This document shows, piece by piece, positions 1 to 7,067 of a stretch of 8,908 nucleotides of DNA (position 1 is its first letter; each line of letters opens with the position of its first letter). The notes below the pieces were generated by a model. It saw only the letters and a program-made list of their open reading frames with translations, had not been told where the DNA came from and did not search any database. The position numbers were made by a program, and so were the translations under genes. Origin of the DNA: DAOVQB01 sp023128935 (lineage in GTDB: Bacteria > Eisenbacteria > RBG-16-71-46 > CAIMUX01 > WJJG01); the NCBI GenBank assembly GCA_030628905.1, contig DAOVQB010000189.1:1-8908 (forward strand). Reading direction: 5' to 3'.

Positions 1-91
1 GGGTCGTTCTGCACGGCTTCATGTGGATATCTGCTTCCAGCCTCTTGGGAGCGTCCGAGGCGCGCACTAGAACGACACTTCTGAGGTCCTA

Positions 92-144
92 TGGAGCCTG
101 GGGGACTGAATGTAGAACGTGCTCGTTGGGTGTTTCATGGTGAC
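92..144 (+). repeat. 53-bp dispersed repeat, copy 1
   Basis: This segment starts TGGAGCCTGGGGGACTG and ends GTGAC. It aligns without gaps to 5947-5999 in the same orientation, matching at 44 of 53 positions by hand count, with the first 17 bases identical. It lies just downstream of the regulator's stop codon, in noncoding sequence. The palindrome GAACGCGTTC of the other copy is degraded here to GAACGTGCTC. I cannot assign it to a named element; a remnant of a mobile-element end or a REP-like repeat is possible. Confidence 0.7.
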
Positions 145-163
145 GAATGACTTGATTGAGTGA

Positions 164-2725
164 CTAGCCAGCTAGATTCATGCGCTTCAATACGGATGAG
201 AACCGAGGGTACTCACGCACGGGGTCGAACCATGGGTGGGTCTTGATGGTCAACAGGAATTCATCGTGGTGTTCGAGTGCCGTCTCCAACCAGGCGAAGC
301 CTTCGTCGATCTTTCCTAAGTGGAAGTGCAGGATGGCTAATGCTGAGGCAAGTTCGTTTTCCTTCGAGCGAGTTGTGAATCTCTGGATCGTCCGAAGCGG
401 TCCTTCTTCCTGACCGCGACGGATCTGGATCAGAGCTCCAGCGACGTCTGCGAGGATCGGCCCCCGACTGAACGTGTAGTACAGCCATTCCGGCAAGCCG
501 GTTCGTGCTTCCTGGAGCGCCGAGGTTGCCTCCTCGTCATTGCCCAGCCTCTCAAGCGCAAGGGCCCGCAGAAGATGGAGCCAACTCTTGCCGGCAAAGG
601 GGATCCCGAACGAATCCGCGTCCATGAGCTCTTCCATGAGAGCGACGACCTTCTCGTATTCGCGAGCGTGATACAGGGCGAGTCCGAACGCGAGCCTGAA
701 CCGCCTGTCTCCCAGGCGGGACGCAGCTTTGCTCCTGAACGCGGCAAGGCTATCCGAGATCCGCCCGAGGTAGAGCGCGTGAAGTCCGCGGGACCACGGC
801 TCGTCCAACGGATACGGAGCGGTACTGACAAACCTCTCCACCGCAAGCTCCGCCGCCTCCCACTCCCACAAGAGCCAGTGCATTCTCGCCTGATTGTCGT
901 ACAACTGTACATGGGACGGATCCAACTCGATTCCCCGGTTGATGGTGCTCCGCGCGTCGTCGAAGCGCCGGGCTTGGATGTAATTGAACGCCATTCTCAT
1001 ATGGCACCACGCAGAGACAGGATCAAGGTCCAGCGCACAGCGCGCTTCAGCCAGCGCCTCGTCGATCCGGTTCATGTAGATCAGTACTATACTGTACCAC
1101 ACATGAGCCTCGGAACTGCTCGGATTGAGATGGATGGCTCGCTTGTAGCTGGCCTCGGCATCACTGAACTTGTGCTCGAACATCGCCTGCACCAGAGCCA
1201 GGGCGGCATGCGCATCCGCCGAGGCGGGGTCGATCTCAAGCGCCCTCAGCAAGGCAAGCCGGGCTTGCGCATATCCCTTTGGCAGCGGGATTTCTTTGCC
1301 GCCGACCTCCCATCCTGCCAGGTACGAGTAGCAGCGCGCAGCTCCGACGTGCGCCACGGCGAGCTGCGGGTCGAGCCCGATGGCCTTGTGGAAATACGCC
1401 AGCGCTTTGAGACTGCTATCGCCTGTGAGCTTCGCAAGAAGAAACCGACCACGCAGGTAGAGGGAATATGCCTCCGAGGTCTCACGAGTCTGGCGTGCAG
1501 ACGGCTGCGCTTCGTCTCGGAACAGCACGACCTCCAGCGACTCGGCCACCTTGCGAGCCACGTCTTGCTGAAAGGCGAGTAAATCGCCCGTCAGCCCGCT
1601 GAACTCACTGGCCCAGAGGTGTTCCTCGGTGCTGGCATCGACCAACTGCGCGCTGATCCGGATGCTCTCGCCCGCTCTGCGTACGCTGCCTTCCAACAGT
1701 GTGCCGGCGCGCAGCTCACGCGCGATAGGGGCGATGGACCGCGTTGTGTTCTTGAAGCGCATCACCGAGGTTCTTGCCACAACCCGCAGGTCCCTGATTC
1801 TCGAGAGGTGACCGATCAGTTCCTCGGTCATCCCATCAGCGAGGTACTCATCCTCAGAGCCGGCGCTGAAGTTGGCAAATGGCAGGACGGCGATACGCCG
1901 TGGATCGAGCTCGCCCCCGGGAGACGTCTCGCTGTGCACGATCTGCTCACGTAGAGTAGACGTCTCTGGTGATGGGCCTACGTTCAGATGCTCTCGAAGG
2001 GCTCGCACACCTTCGTTGAACGTATCGAGCGCCTTCGCCCTCAGACCGATTCTATACTGAAACTCCATCAGCCGCCGAACGACGCTCTCCCGGTACGGTT
2101 CAACACTGAGAACGCGCTGGCAGCAGGTGATCGCCTGGCGGAAGCGCCCGAGTTCAGCGTAGCACGATGCCAGGCGACTCAGCCCCTCGAGATAGCACTC
2201 GCGGAGGCGGGAGCGCGTGCTATCCGCCCACTCCGCGTAGCGATCCTCCGCAAGGAACTCCCCACAATAGAGGAGCAGCGCCTTCTCGAATCCCTGGGCT
2301 GCCTCTTCCCAGCGCCCCTCTGCGGCCAGACGTTCGGATTCGATGATCCCAGCATCGAGTCGCTGCGTGTCCAGCCAGCACCCGCAGGTTGGGGCGAACG
2401 CGTATCCCTCGCCAACTGTGATGATGTACTTCGAATCCCAACCTCGGGAAAGCCCAGGCTCCAAGACGCGCCGAAGCTCACTGATTCGTGCGTGGATGTT
2501 GGCAGTGGCTTTCGCGACGTCCGCGTCTGGATGCATTGCATCGACGAGCTGATCGAACGTAAACGGTCGGCCCGGATCAGTCACAAGGACCTTGAGGACC
2601 GTCTTCGCACTGCGCCGGGGCCAGCGGTCCTGGGGGATCGGAATTCCGTCGACACAGACCTCGAATCGGCCGAGGGCCCGTATCTGAAGAGAACAGTCGC
2701 ATTCGTTGCCCATAGCGCACCCCAT
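164..2725 (-). CDS. BTAD/SARP-type transcriptional regulator with TolB-like and TPR regions
   Basis: Predicted cytoplasmic DNA-binding regulator of 853 aa. Residues about 12-110 look like an OmpR-type winged helix as in SARP proteins (LQIRALGRFEV at the start, ISELRRVLEP in the recognition region, GEGYAF in the wing). Residues about 117-262 form the helical bacterial transcriptional activation domain (BTAD). Residues about 276-400 match the TolB-like segment found in this family (RRIAVLPFANFS, DGMTEELIGHLSRI, LLEGSVRRAGESIRISAQLVD). From about residue 420 to the end there are TPR-like helical pairs carrying DP turns such as AIGLDP, ALEIDP and ALDLDP. No signal peptide or membrane helix is seen. 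The frame is open upstream to 2947, but I start at 2725 (alternative ATG at 2713) because homology begins just after it and a -10 box lies just upstream; starting at 2947 would add 74 residues of translated promoter. In this family the TPR part usually senses a ligand or partner; which one here is unknown. Confidence 0.9.
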   Translation of the reverse strand: MGCAMGNECDCSLQIRALGRFEVCVDGIPIPQDRWPRRSAKTVLKVLVTDPGRPFTFDQLVDAMHPDADVAKATANIHARISELRRVLEPGLSRGWDSKYIITVGEGYAFAPTCGCWLDTQRLDAGIIESERLAAEGRWEEAAQGFEKALLLYCGEFLAEDRYAEWADSTRSRLRECYLEGLSRLASCYAELGRFRQAITCCQRVLSVEPYRESVVRRLMEFQYRIGLRAKALDTFNEGVRALREHLNVGPSPETSTLREQIVHSETSPGGELDPRRIAVLPFANFSAGSEDEYLADGMTEELIGHLSRIRDLRVVARTSVMRFKNTTRSIAPIARELRAGTLLEGSVRRAGESIRISAQLVDASTEEHLWASEFSGLTGDLLAFQQDVARKVAESLEVVLFRDEAQPSARQTRETSEAYSLYLRGRFLLAKLTGDSSLKALAYFHKAIGLDPQLAVAHVGAARCYSYLAGWEVGGKEIPLPKGYAQARLALLRALEIDPASADAHAALALVQAMFEHKFSDAEASYKRAIHLNPSSSEAHVWYSIVLIYMNRIDEALAEARCALDLDPVSAWCHMRMAFNYIQARRFDDARSTINRGIELDPSHVQLYDNQARMHWLLWEWEAAELAVERFVSTAPYPLDEPWSRGLHALYLGRISDSLAAFRSKAASRLGDRRFRLAFGLALYHAREYEKVVALMEELMDADSFGIPFAGKSWLHLLRALALERLGNDEEATSALQEARTGLPEWLYYTFSRGPILADVAGALIQIRRGQEEGPLRTIQRFTTRSKENELASALAILHFHLGKIDEGFAWLETALEHHDEFLLTIKTHPWFDPVREYPRFSSVLKRMNLAG

Positions 2726-2746
2726 GTTCCTAGTGATCGCTATTCC

Positions 2747-2752
2747 AGTATA
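2747..2752 (-). promoter_or_regulatory. Candidate -10 box of the BTAD regulator gene
   Basis: On the minus strand this reads TATACT, five of six matches to the sigma-70 -10 consensus. It would place the transcript start about 15 bases ahead of the ATG at 2725, giving a short leader. No good -35 hexamer lies 16-18 bases upstream, which is common at promoters that need an activator. A CACGTG palindrome (2754-2759) abuts it. Confidence 0.45.
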
Positions 2753-2779
2753 GCACGTGGCATGGTGCGGTAGAAGTGC

Positions 2780-2823
2780 GGAAGCCGATTGGAAGCGAAA
2801 CGGAAGCGAAACGGAAGCGCGTG
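2780..2823. promoter_or_regulatory. Four 11-bp phased direct repeats, candidate SARP-type operator
   Basis: Units start at 2780, 2791, 2802 and 2813. The two middle units are identical (GGAAGCGAAAC); the outer ones are GGAAGCCGATT and GGAAGCGCGTG. Each is therefore the heptamer GGAAGC(G/C) plus a variable 4-base spacer, repeated once per helical turn. SARP-family activators are known to bind heptameric direct repeats with 11-bp spacing near promoters. The array lies between the divergent regulator and sulfurtransferase genes. It ends 27 bp before the regulator's -10 box, farther than the roughly 8 bp typical of class SARP promoters. Binding by the adjacent regulator is inferred. Confidence 0.6.
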
Positions 2824-2857
2824 ATGCAATACTGATGCGAACCTTGTTGATGGGAGG

Positions 2858-2868
2858 AAGGAGGTGAT
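2858..2868 (+). promoter_or_regulatory. Orphan Shine-Dalgarno-like sequence in the sulfurtransferase leader
   Basis: AAGGAGGTGAT is an almost full-length complement of the 16S rRNA 3' end. No ATG, GTG or TTG follows at a usable distance: the nearest TTG (2883-2885) is 18 bases past GGAGG. The true SD of the downstream gene is a separate GGAGG at 2936-2940. If transcribed, the site could bind 30S subunits without starting translation. Known cases, such as the cry3A leader of Bacillus thuringiensis, stabilise mRNA 5' ends this way; applying that here is inference. Confidence 0.4.
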
Positions 2869-2946
2869 ATTTATCTAATCTTTTGTCGATTAGAGCAAAG
2901 ACGCCCGCTGAGAGCGTCGCATTCAAAACAAAAAAGGAGGTAAGCA

Positions 2947-3852
2947 ATGAAAAAGACAGTTATGGTTTCCCTGTTTGTGATTGCACTGGCTACCCTGGTG
3001 GTCATGTACGTTGCGGCTGCCTCGACCTCTTATGTGCATCCAGAGGCACTGGCAACTACGGAATGGCTGGCTGCTCACCTTGACGATCCAGCAGTCCGCG
3101 TCATTGCGATGGCAGACTTCCGTCAGCCAACGCACAAAGAAACTTATACGGCAGGTCATATTCCAGGCGCGCTTTACTTGAACGGAATGACCGAACTCTC
3201 GGATCCAGATAGCGCTATCCCCATGATGATCCTGCCACGCGACAGCTTCGAGGCTCTCATGGGGCGCCTCGGCATCAACAGTGGCACCACTGTCGTGGTG
3301 TATGACGACACTGGAGGACTGTGGGCGGTTCGGCTGTGGTGGGAATTGAGGTACTACGGCCACGAAGCCGTGAAGCTCCTCAACGGCGGTCTAGCCAAGT
3401 GGACTGTGGAAGATCGCCCTCTGGAAACGGCTGTAATTGCGCCACCTCAGACCATCTTCAAGGCTTGCGTTGTCCCTGAGCTTCGGGCAACCATCGAGGA
3501 TGTAAAGCTGGCAATTGGAAACCCAGACGTTCGCATCATCAACGCACTGCCTGAGCCGCCTCATCTGGCCGGGCACATTCCCTCAGCACGTAACGTTCCA
3601 GCGCCCAGCAACATCGACCCGGCCACCCAGACGCTGCTGCCTCTTGAGAACCTGACTCAGCTCTGGCTTGCGGCAGATCTAAAACCGGATCAACTGGCAA
3701 TCACATACTGTGGAGGGGGATACTACGGCGCGTTCGATCTGTTCGTCCTGTACCTGATGGGGCATGAGAAGGCAGCCCTGTACGATGGTTCGTGGATTGA
3801 ATGGTCAGCGAACGCAGAATTGCCTGTGGAAACCGGCCCCGACGACGACTAG
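2947..3852 (+). CDS. Exported rhodanese / 3-mercaptopyruvate sulfurtransferase-like protein
   Basis: A 301-aa tandem-rhodanese protein of the thiosulfate/3-mercaptopyruvate sulfurtransferase family, which moves sulfane sulfur from a donor to a thiol acceptor through a cysteine persulfide. Residues 1-25 look like a Sec signal peptide (MKK, hydrophobic core, AAA-S site), so it probably acts outside the cytoplasm. The N-terminal domain (about 30-160) has AGHIPGALYLN, VVVYDDTGGLWAVRLWW, the GH pair and LLNGGLAKW, with Asp where the catalytic Cys would be, as usual. The C-terminal domain (about 175-295) has GHIPSARNVP, the active loop CGGGYYG with Cys255, and YDGSWIEW. Unusual: the loop differs from the typical CGSGVTA/CRKGVTA, and the DxR motif of the second domain reads NAL (199-201). 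The start is fixed by GGAGG six bases before the ATG. The substrate cannot be inferred. Confidence 0.9.
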   Translation: MKKTVMVSLFVIALATLVVMYVAAASTSYVHPEALATTEWLAAHLDDPAVRVIAMADFRQPTHKETYTAGHIPGALYLNGMTELSDPDSAIPMMILPRDSFEALMGRLGINSGTTVVVYDDTGGLWAVRLWWELRYYGHEAVKLLNGGLAKWTVEDRPLETAVIAPPQTIFKACVVPELRATIEDVKLAIGNPDVRIINALPEPPHLAGHIPSARNVPAPSNIDPATQTLLPLENLTQLWLAADLKPDQLAITYCGGGYYGAFDLFVLYLMGHEKAALYDGSWIEWSANAELPVETGPDDD

Positions 3853-3909
3853 GTTGTCCAGTCGCGGAATGGGGTTGATCCTTCAGGCCTCTTTGTGACG
3901 TTGCTCGCG

Positions 3910-3946
3910 GGGCGCACCCCAGAGGATCGCCGCTGGGGTGCAGCCC
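3910..3946. terminator. Strong hairpin between convergent genes, probable terminator
   Basis: GCACCCCAG (3914-3922) and CTGGGGTGC (3933-3941) form a perfect 9-bp stem with a 10-base loop. The stem extends by GGGC (3910-3913) with GCCC (3943-3946) across a single bulged A. It lies 58 bp after the sulfurtransferase stop and faces the end of the convergent serine hydrolase gene, so it could serve both. There is no T-tract on either side, so it is not a textbook intrinsic terminator. Confidence 0.55.
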
Positions 3947-4058
3947 TTGTGAGGCGGATTGAGTTGCCGTAGTGCGGGGACTCATCCAGGGATGTTCGAG
4001 GCAGCGCAAGGTAAGCATCGTACGCACTCTACTCGACTGCACCAGGCAAGGTGTGTCC

Positions 4059-5426
4059 TTACCGCTGTGCCGCATGAATCCGCCCCATGATACGAATCCA
4101 GCCGATTGAACCGTCGTCGTTTCTGATGACATCGGCGGTCGTATCGGCGTACGGGCCGTCGAGGACGAGCAAGCGGTCCTCCTCGCACCGCCCGACGGAG
4201 AACGGAGGGGTTGGCGGAGCAAGCGGCGAATCGGGCGTTGGGAACGACTGCTTGAACGTGACCTGTCCGATCAGCCGTTTGCCGAGCATCCCAAGATCGA
4301 GGTCTGCAAACGGGCGGCCGTAGCGCCCGACGAAGGCGGCGAACTCGTCCGGGGTTGACTCGACCGCTGCCGGCCGCTCGATCTCGACGCCGAGGTACTC
4401 CTGCAACGCCCGTTCGGTCACGTCGCGGGTCAGGACTGAGCCGCGGTCGGCGTTGGACAGCACCGCAACGGCGAATCTATGCTCCGGGACCAGTGTGAGC
4501 AGCGAAACCTGCCCGACGGTCCCGCCACCGTGTGAGATCCGGCGGACAGACGCGGTCTCGTCGACCGACCAGGCAAGCCCCCAATGCGCCTTCCCCCAGA
4601 CGTTCGCTTGCGGCGCGTGCATCTGCGCCAGGCTCTCCTCTGTCAGCAGCCGTTCTCCTCCCTCGGTCGTCCCGTCGCCGAGGTGAAAGCGCGCGTAGCG
4701 AAGCAGGTCCTTGACGGAGCAGACGATTCCGCCCATCGGATAGGCGTAGCCGGGCAGTATCCACGAGGGGATCACCGCGGCGCCGATCGGCGTCACCCGG
4801 TGTCCCACAGCGAACCGCTGCGTGATGATTGGGTCCGGCGCGAAGTGCGTCGCCTCCAGCCCGAGCGGCTCGAGGAGCATCTCGCGAAGAACGTCGACGT
4901 AGCGCTTCTCGGTGACGACTTCGATGATCCGCCCGAGTATGGCGAAGCCGGCGTTGTTGTACGACCACACGGTCCCGATCGGGGCGAGCTGATCGAGGTT
5001 GGCCATGTGCTCGATGTATTTCGGCAGCGCGTCATCGCCGCTCCCCGTGTCGTCGAAAAGATCGCCGGCCCACCCGGCGGTGTGGGTCATCAGATGGCGG
5101 ACGGTCACCCGAGCAGTCGCGTGCTCGTCGGCGACCCTGAAGTCCGGGAGGTAGGTCCGGACGGTCGCATCGAGGTCGAGCGCGCCTTGTTCGGCAAGAC
5201 GCATGGCCAGCGTCCCGGTGAACGTCTTGGTGATCGAGCCGATCTGATGGAGTGTACCATCGGTAACCGGCAGCGGGTGATTGACGTTGGTGACGCCGAA
5301 TCCGGACGTCTTCATCTCACCGCCGTGCAGGACGCCTACCGAGGCGCCGGGAACACAGGTCGTCTTCAATCCCTGTTCCACGAACTCGCTCAACCGCGTC
5401 CACACTTCGCTTCGCACTTCGGTCAT
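4059..5426 (-). CDS. Beta-lactamase (class C) family serine hydrolase
   Basis: A 455-aa protein of the class C beta-lactamase/PBP4*/esterase superfamily. The nucleophile motif SITK is at residues 64-67, the second motif YNN at 156-158, and the third motif HGG at 299-301 in a Gly-rich turn. The catalytic domain spans about 1-350, and a C-terminal beta-rich lipocalin-like extension (about 362-455) is common in this family. The start at 5426 is supported by GGAGG six bases upstream; the frame stays open to 5618, but neither the GTG there nor the ATG at 5468 has a good SD. No signal peptide is visible with either start, so it appears cytoplasmic, unlike true beta-lactamases. Such proteins are often esterases or D-amino-acid/peptide hydrolases; substrate and any resistance role are not deducible. 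The gene is visibly more GC-rich than its neighbours, which suggests recent acquisition. Confidence 0.92.
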   Translation of the reverse strand: MTEVRSEVWTRLSEFVEQGLKTTCVPGASVGVLHGGEMKTSGFGVTNVNHPLPVTDGTLHQIGSITKTFTGTLAMRLAEQGALDLDATVRTYLPDFRVADEHATARVTVRHLMTHTAGWAGDLFDDTGSGDDALPKYIEHMANLDQLAPIGTVWSYNNAGFAILGRIIEVVTEKRYVDVLREMLLEPLGLEATHFAPDPIITQRFAVGHRVTPIGAAVIPSWILPGYAYPMGGIVCSVKDLLRYARFHLGDGTTEGGERLLTEESLAQMHAPQANVWGKAHWGLAWSVDETASVRRISHGGGTVGQVSLLTLVPEHRFAVAVLSNADRGSVLTRDVTERALQEYLGVEIERPAAVESTPDEFAAFVGRYGRPFADLDLGMLGKRLIGQVTFKQSFPTPDSPLAPPTPPFSVGRCEEDRLLVLDGPYADTTADVIRNDDGSIGWIRIMGRIHAAQR

Positions 5427-5889
5427 GCGTATCCTCCGTTCGCTCGGTGCTTCGGTGGATGCAGTCATCCAGAACGGCTCGGTGCCCACCGCTTCAACGC
5501 GCTTGGCCAGTACGGGCTTCTCTCCCGTTTCCAGCTCAGCTATGCTGGTGTCGGCGTCCGCCGTAGCTCGATCTTCCTCTCGCGCACCGGCCAACAAACA
5601 GCGCGGGTGACAATCCACACGTCATTGTACTCTCCGAGCACGGCGCTGATGACCAATCCCCCATGACTGGTCCACTGCTAGAATCAGCCTAACCGATCAT
5701 GACCGTACCCACAAGTCTGCACCACTAGAAAGATGAGAAACCGGCGCTTGGGATTCACGAACTTGCACCAACACCCAGTAGCTCCGCAACATAGGCTGTC
5801 AACGACTAGTCTGCGTATCCGAACTTGCAGCATCTGCTGTCTCGCGCGTGTGGACCGCCGACCCAGTTCTCCATTCATGAACCTCGTGT

Positions 5890-6171
5890 CTATTGCCGGA
5901 GTTGGGCTAAAACGTAGAAGAGAATAGCGTTAGCGTTCAAATCATTTGGAGCCTGGGGGACTGTACCTGGAACGCGTTCGTTAGTTGTTTCGTGGTGACT
6001 GTTGTCTGGCTTGGCAACTTCGGCGCGTTTCTCAAGCCACTTTGGCTCTGCGATGAGCTGCCTCCCACCTTTCCCGAGTTTGCCGTCCAGGATATGGTCC
6101 ACCGAGGCCAGCGCATCCAGTCTCTCCCGATCTTGACCGTCAAGCGATTTGTGGCCTCTGTCTGGCAACAT
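5890..6171 (-). pseudogene. Possible remnant of a coding sequence, unidentified
   Basis: The minus-strand frame codes for about 93 residues. The stretch from about 6150 down to 5960 has protein-like composition and GC-rich third positions (DRERLDALASVDHILDGKL, then KGGRQLIAEPKWLEKRAEVA). There is no SD ahead of the ATG at 6169-6171, and the frame is closed upstream at 6208-6210, so it is not a normal gene. The 53-bp repeat copy overlaps its 3' half. The plus strand is also open over 5992-6192, so the coding strand is uncertain. I do not recognise the family; a mobile-element protein tail is one possibility. Confidence 0.25.
5947..5999 (+). repeat. 53-bp dispersed repeat, copy 2
   Basis: Ungapped partner of 92-144 in direct orientation, 44 of 53 positions identical. 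This copy carries a perfect 10-bp palindrome GAACGCGTTC at 5970-5979. The two copies flank the block holding the regulator, sulfurtransferase and serine hydrolase genes. Similarity fades within a few bases at the left end and more gradually at the right. Confidence 0.7.
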
Positions 6172-6393
6172 CAGGAAACTAATGACGCGTGAGTTTCGAA
6201 AAGCCCCTTATGGCGTGCTCTGCTTGAGTAAGGATTTACTCTGGTTCAACTACGGAGCGGGCAGCCTGGTTAGCGTTTGCGGTGCAAAAGAAGCAAGAAA
6301 GCGACGCCGTACAAAAGTTACATGGGGTGCGGCGATTACCTTCATACACAGCTTTGGTATGCGCAAGGGGGCAACTTGACTTCTTCCGCGTTA

Positions 6394-6717
6394 TTACTTC
6401 GATGCACCCAGTGATGCCAGAGCTTTATTGCACGTCTCTAGAGCGTGCTCGTAGCCAATTAGCGGAGTAAGTTCAACCTCGATGAAAGGGAACATTGGTA
6501 GCTGAGCTACTAATCTTTGGAGTTCCTCGATTGAGTCTACATCGCAAATGGCATAGCTTCCCTTTCTACCGGCCATTACGCCACCGGCCAGTATTTTCCC
6601 TTGTTGTTTGTAGCTGATGAGGGTTTCGACCTGTTTTACTGCCAGATCAAACAATTTCTCAGGTGGCAGCGAAGGTCCACCTTTCACTTCACCCCTAAAA
6701 AAGAACAACACAGTCAT
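6394..6717 (-). CDS. Muconolactone delta-isomerase-like small protein
   Basis: A 107-aa alpha+beta protein resembling the muconolactone delta-isomerase family (small ferredoxin-like fold, usually oligomeric, about 90-100 aa). Visible family traits are a beta strand at the N-terminus (VLFFF), a PPEKLFDLAVKQVE helix, the GKILAGGVMAGRKGSYAICDVDS hairpin region around residues 40-62, and the hallmark LPMFPFIEVELTPL (73-86). No catechol-pathway partner genes are nearby, so the true reaction is unknown. Start: an excellent AAGGAGG lies upstream, but its GGAGG is only 2 bases from the ATG at 6717 and 8 bases from an in-frame GTG at codon 3 (6709-6711), so the GTG may be the real start. The frame is open to 6786, but those residues lie upstream of the SD. 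Two stop codons in a row end the gene. Confidence 0.82.
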   Translation of the reverse strand: MTVLFFFRGEVKGGPSLPPEKLFDLAVKQVETLISYKQQGKILAGGVMAGRKGSYAICDVDSIEELQRLVAQLPMFPFIEVELTPLIGYEHALETCNKALASLGASK

Positions 6718-6733
6718 CACCTCCTTTCTTTCT

Positions 6734-6762
6734 ATTCTATGCTTGCTGGAGAAGGCACGCAA
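6734..6762 (-). promoter_or_regulatory. Candidate promoter of the muconolactone-isomerase-like gene
   Basis: On the minus strand TTGCGT (6757-6762) and TAGAAT (6734-6739) are separated by 17 bases, close to sigma-70 spacing; the -10 matches five of six positions. The start of transcription would fall around 6727-6728, leaving a leader of about ten bases that contains just the SD. This fits the short-leader start and argues against translation from 6786. Confidence 0.4.
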
Positions 6763-7067
6763 CAAAAGGGGAACCGCAGGCTGCATGAATCGCCGGAGGT
6801 CGAGTGCACCTAGGCTTGTTGCTCAACTGCTTTCAGGCTGTTTCGCGAATTCTTCTGTTGCCAATTCACCACTCGCTCAATCCAATCCACCACCGAAAGC
6901 TCAGGAGAGGTCTACTGCGGATTGGTCGCTTAACCTGACAATTGGCGGCTAGAAGCTTGTAGAAGCGCAGTCGTACTTGCAGTTACGGTATTGTCATGCC
7001 TCCTTCGCACCCGTCCAGTGCACATGAAGTACCAGAGAGGCTTTGCGTACATCAGTAGAGGAGGAGT
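6763..7067. other. Intergenic stretch between divergent genes, no gene seen
   Basis: About 300 bp upstream of both the isomerase-like gene and the TolB-like gene. I find no reading frame with an SD and no convincing promoter for the plus-strand gene. A TTGCAG at 6977-6982 has no matching -10 at the right distance. Confidence 0.5.

Larger units (their letters stand above)
5427..6393. other. Long stretch without a confident gene
   Basis: This 967-bp stretch separates the serine hydrolase start from the end of the small isomerase-like gene. Short frames are open in it, but none has an SD plus a recognisable protein. A TACAAT hexamer (minus strand, 5624-5629) could be a distant -10 for the hydrolase, without a convincing -35. 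The stretch holds repeat copy 2 (5947-5999), a possible gene remnant (5890-6171) and a 6-bp perfect inverted repeat GAGTAA/TTACTC at 6226-6241. Confidence 0.6.

Noticed and set aside
3..76. 8-bp inverted repeat GTCGTTCT/AGAACGAC
   Set aside because: The arms are 58 bases apart and weak; at this length it is easily chance.
575..1582. Long plus-strand open frame of 335 codons
   Set aside because: It lies opposite the regulator gene, which has clear domains; the translation is Arg/Pro-rich without family motifs and is a shadow frame.
2900..2918. Small hairpin GACGC/GCGTC before the sulfurtransferase SD
   Set aside because: A 5-bp stem with a 9-base loop is marginal, and it does not cover the SD or start codon.
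2726..2947. N-terminal extension of the regulator up to 2947
   Set aside because: It would translate the promoter, the phased repeats and the leader of the divergent gene; homology and the -10 box favour 2725.
4584..5666. Plus-strand open frame of 360 codons opposite the serine hydrolase
   Set aside because: GC-rich genes often leave the opposite strand open; the minus strand has the SITK, YNN and HGG motifs, and this frame has none of its own.
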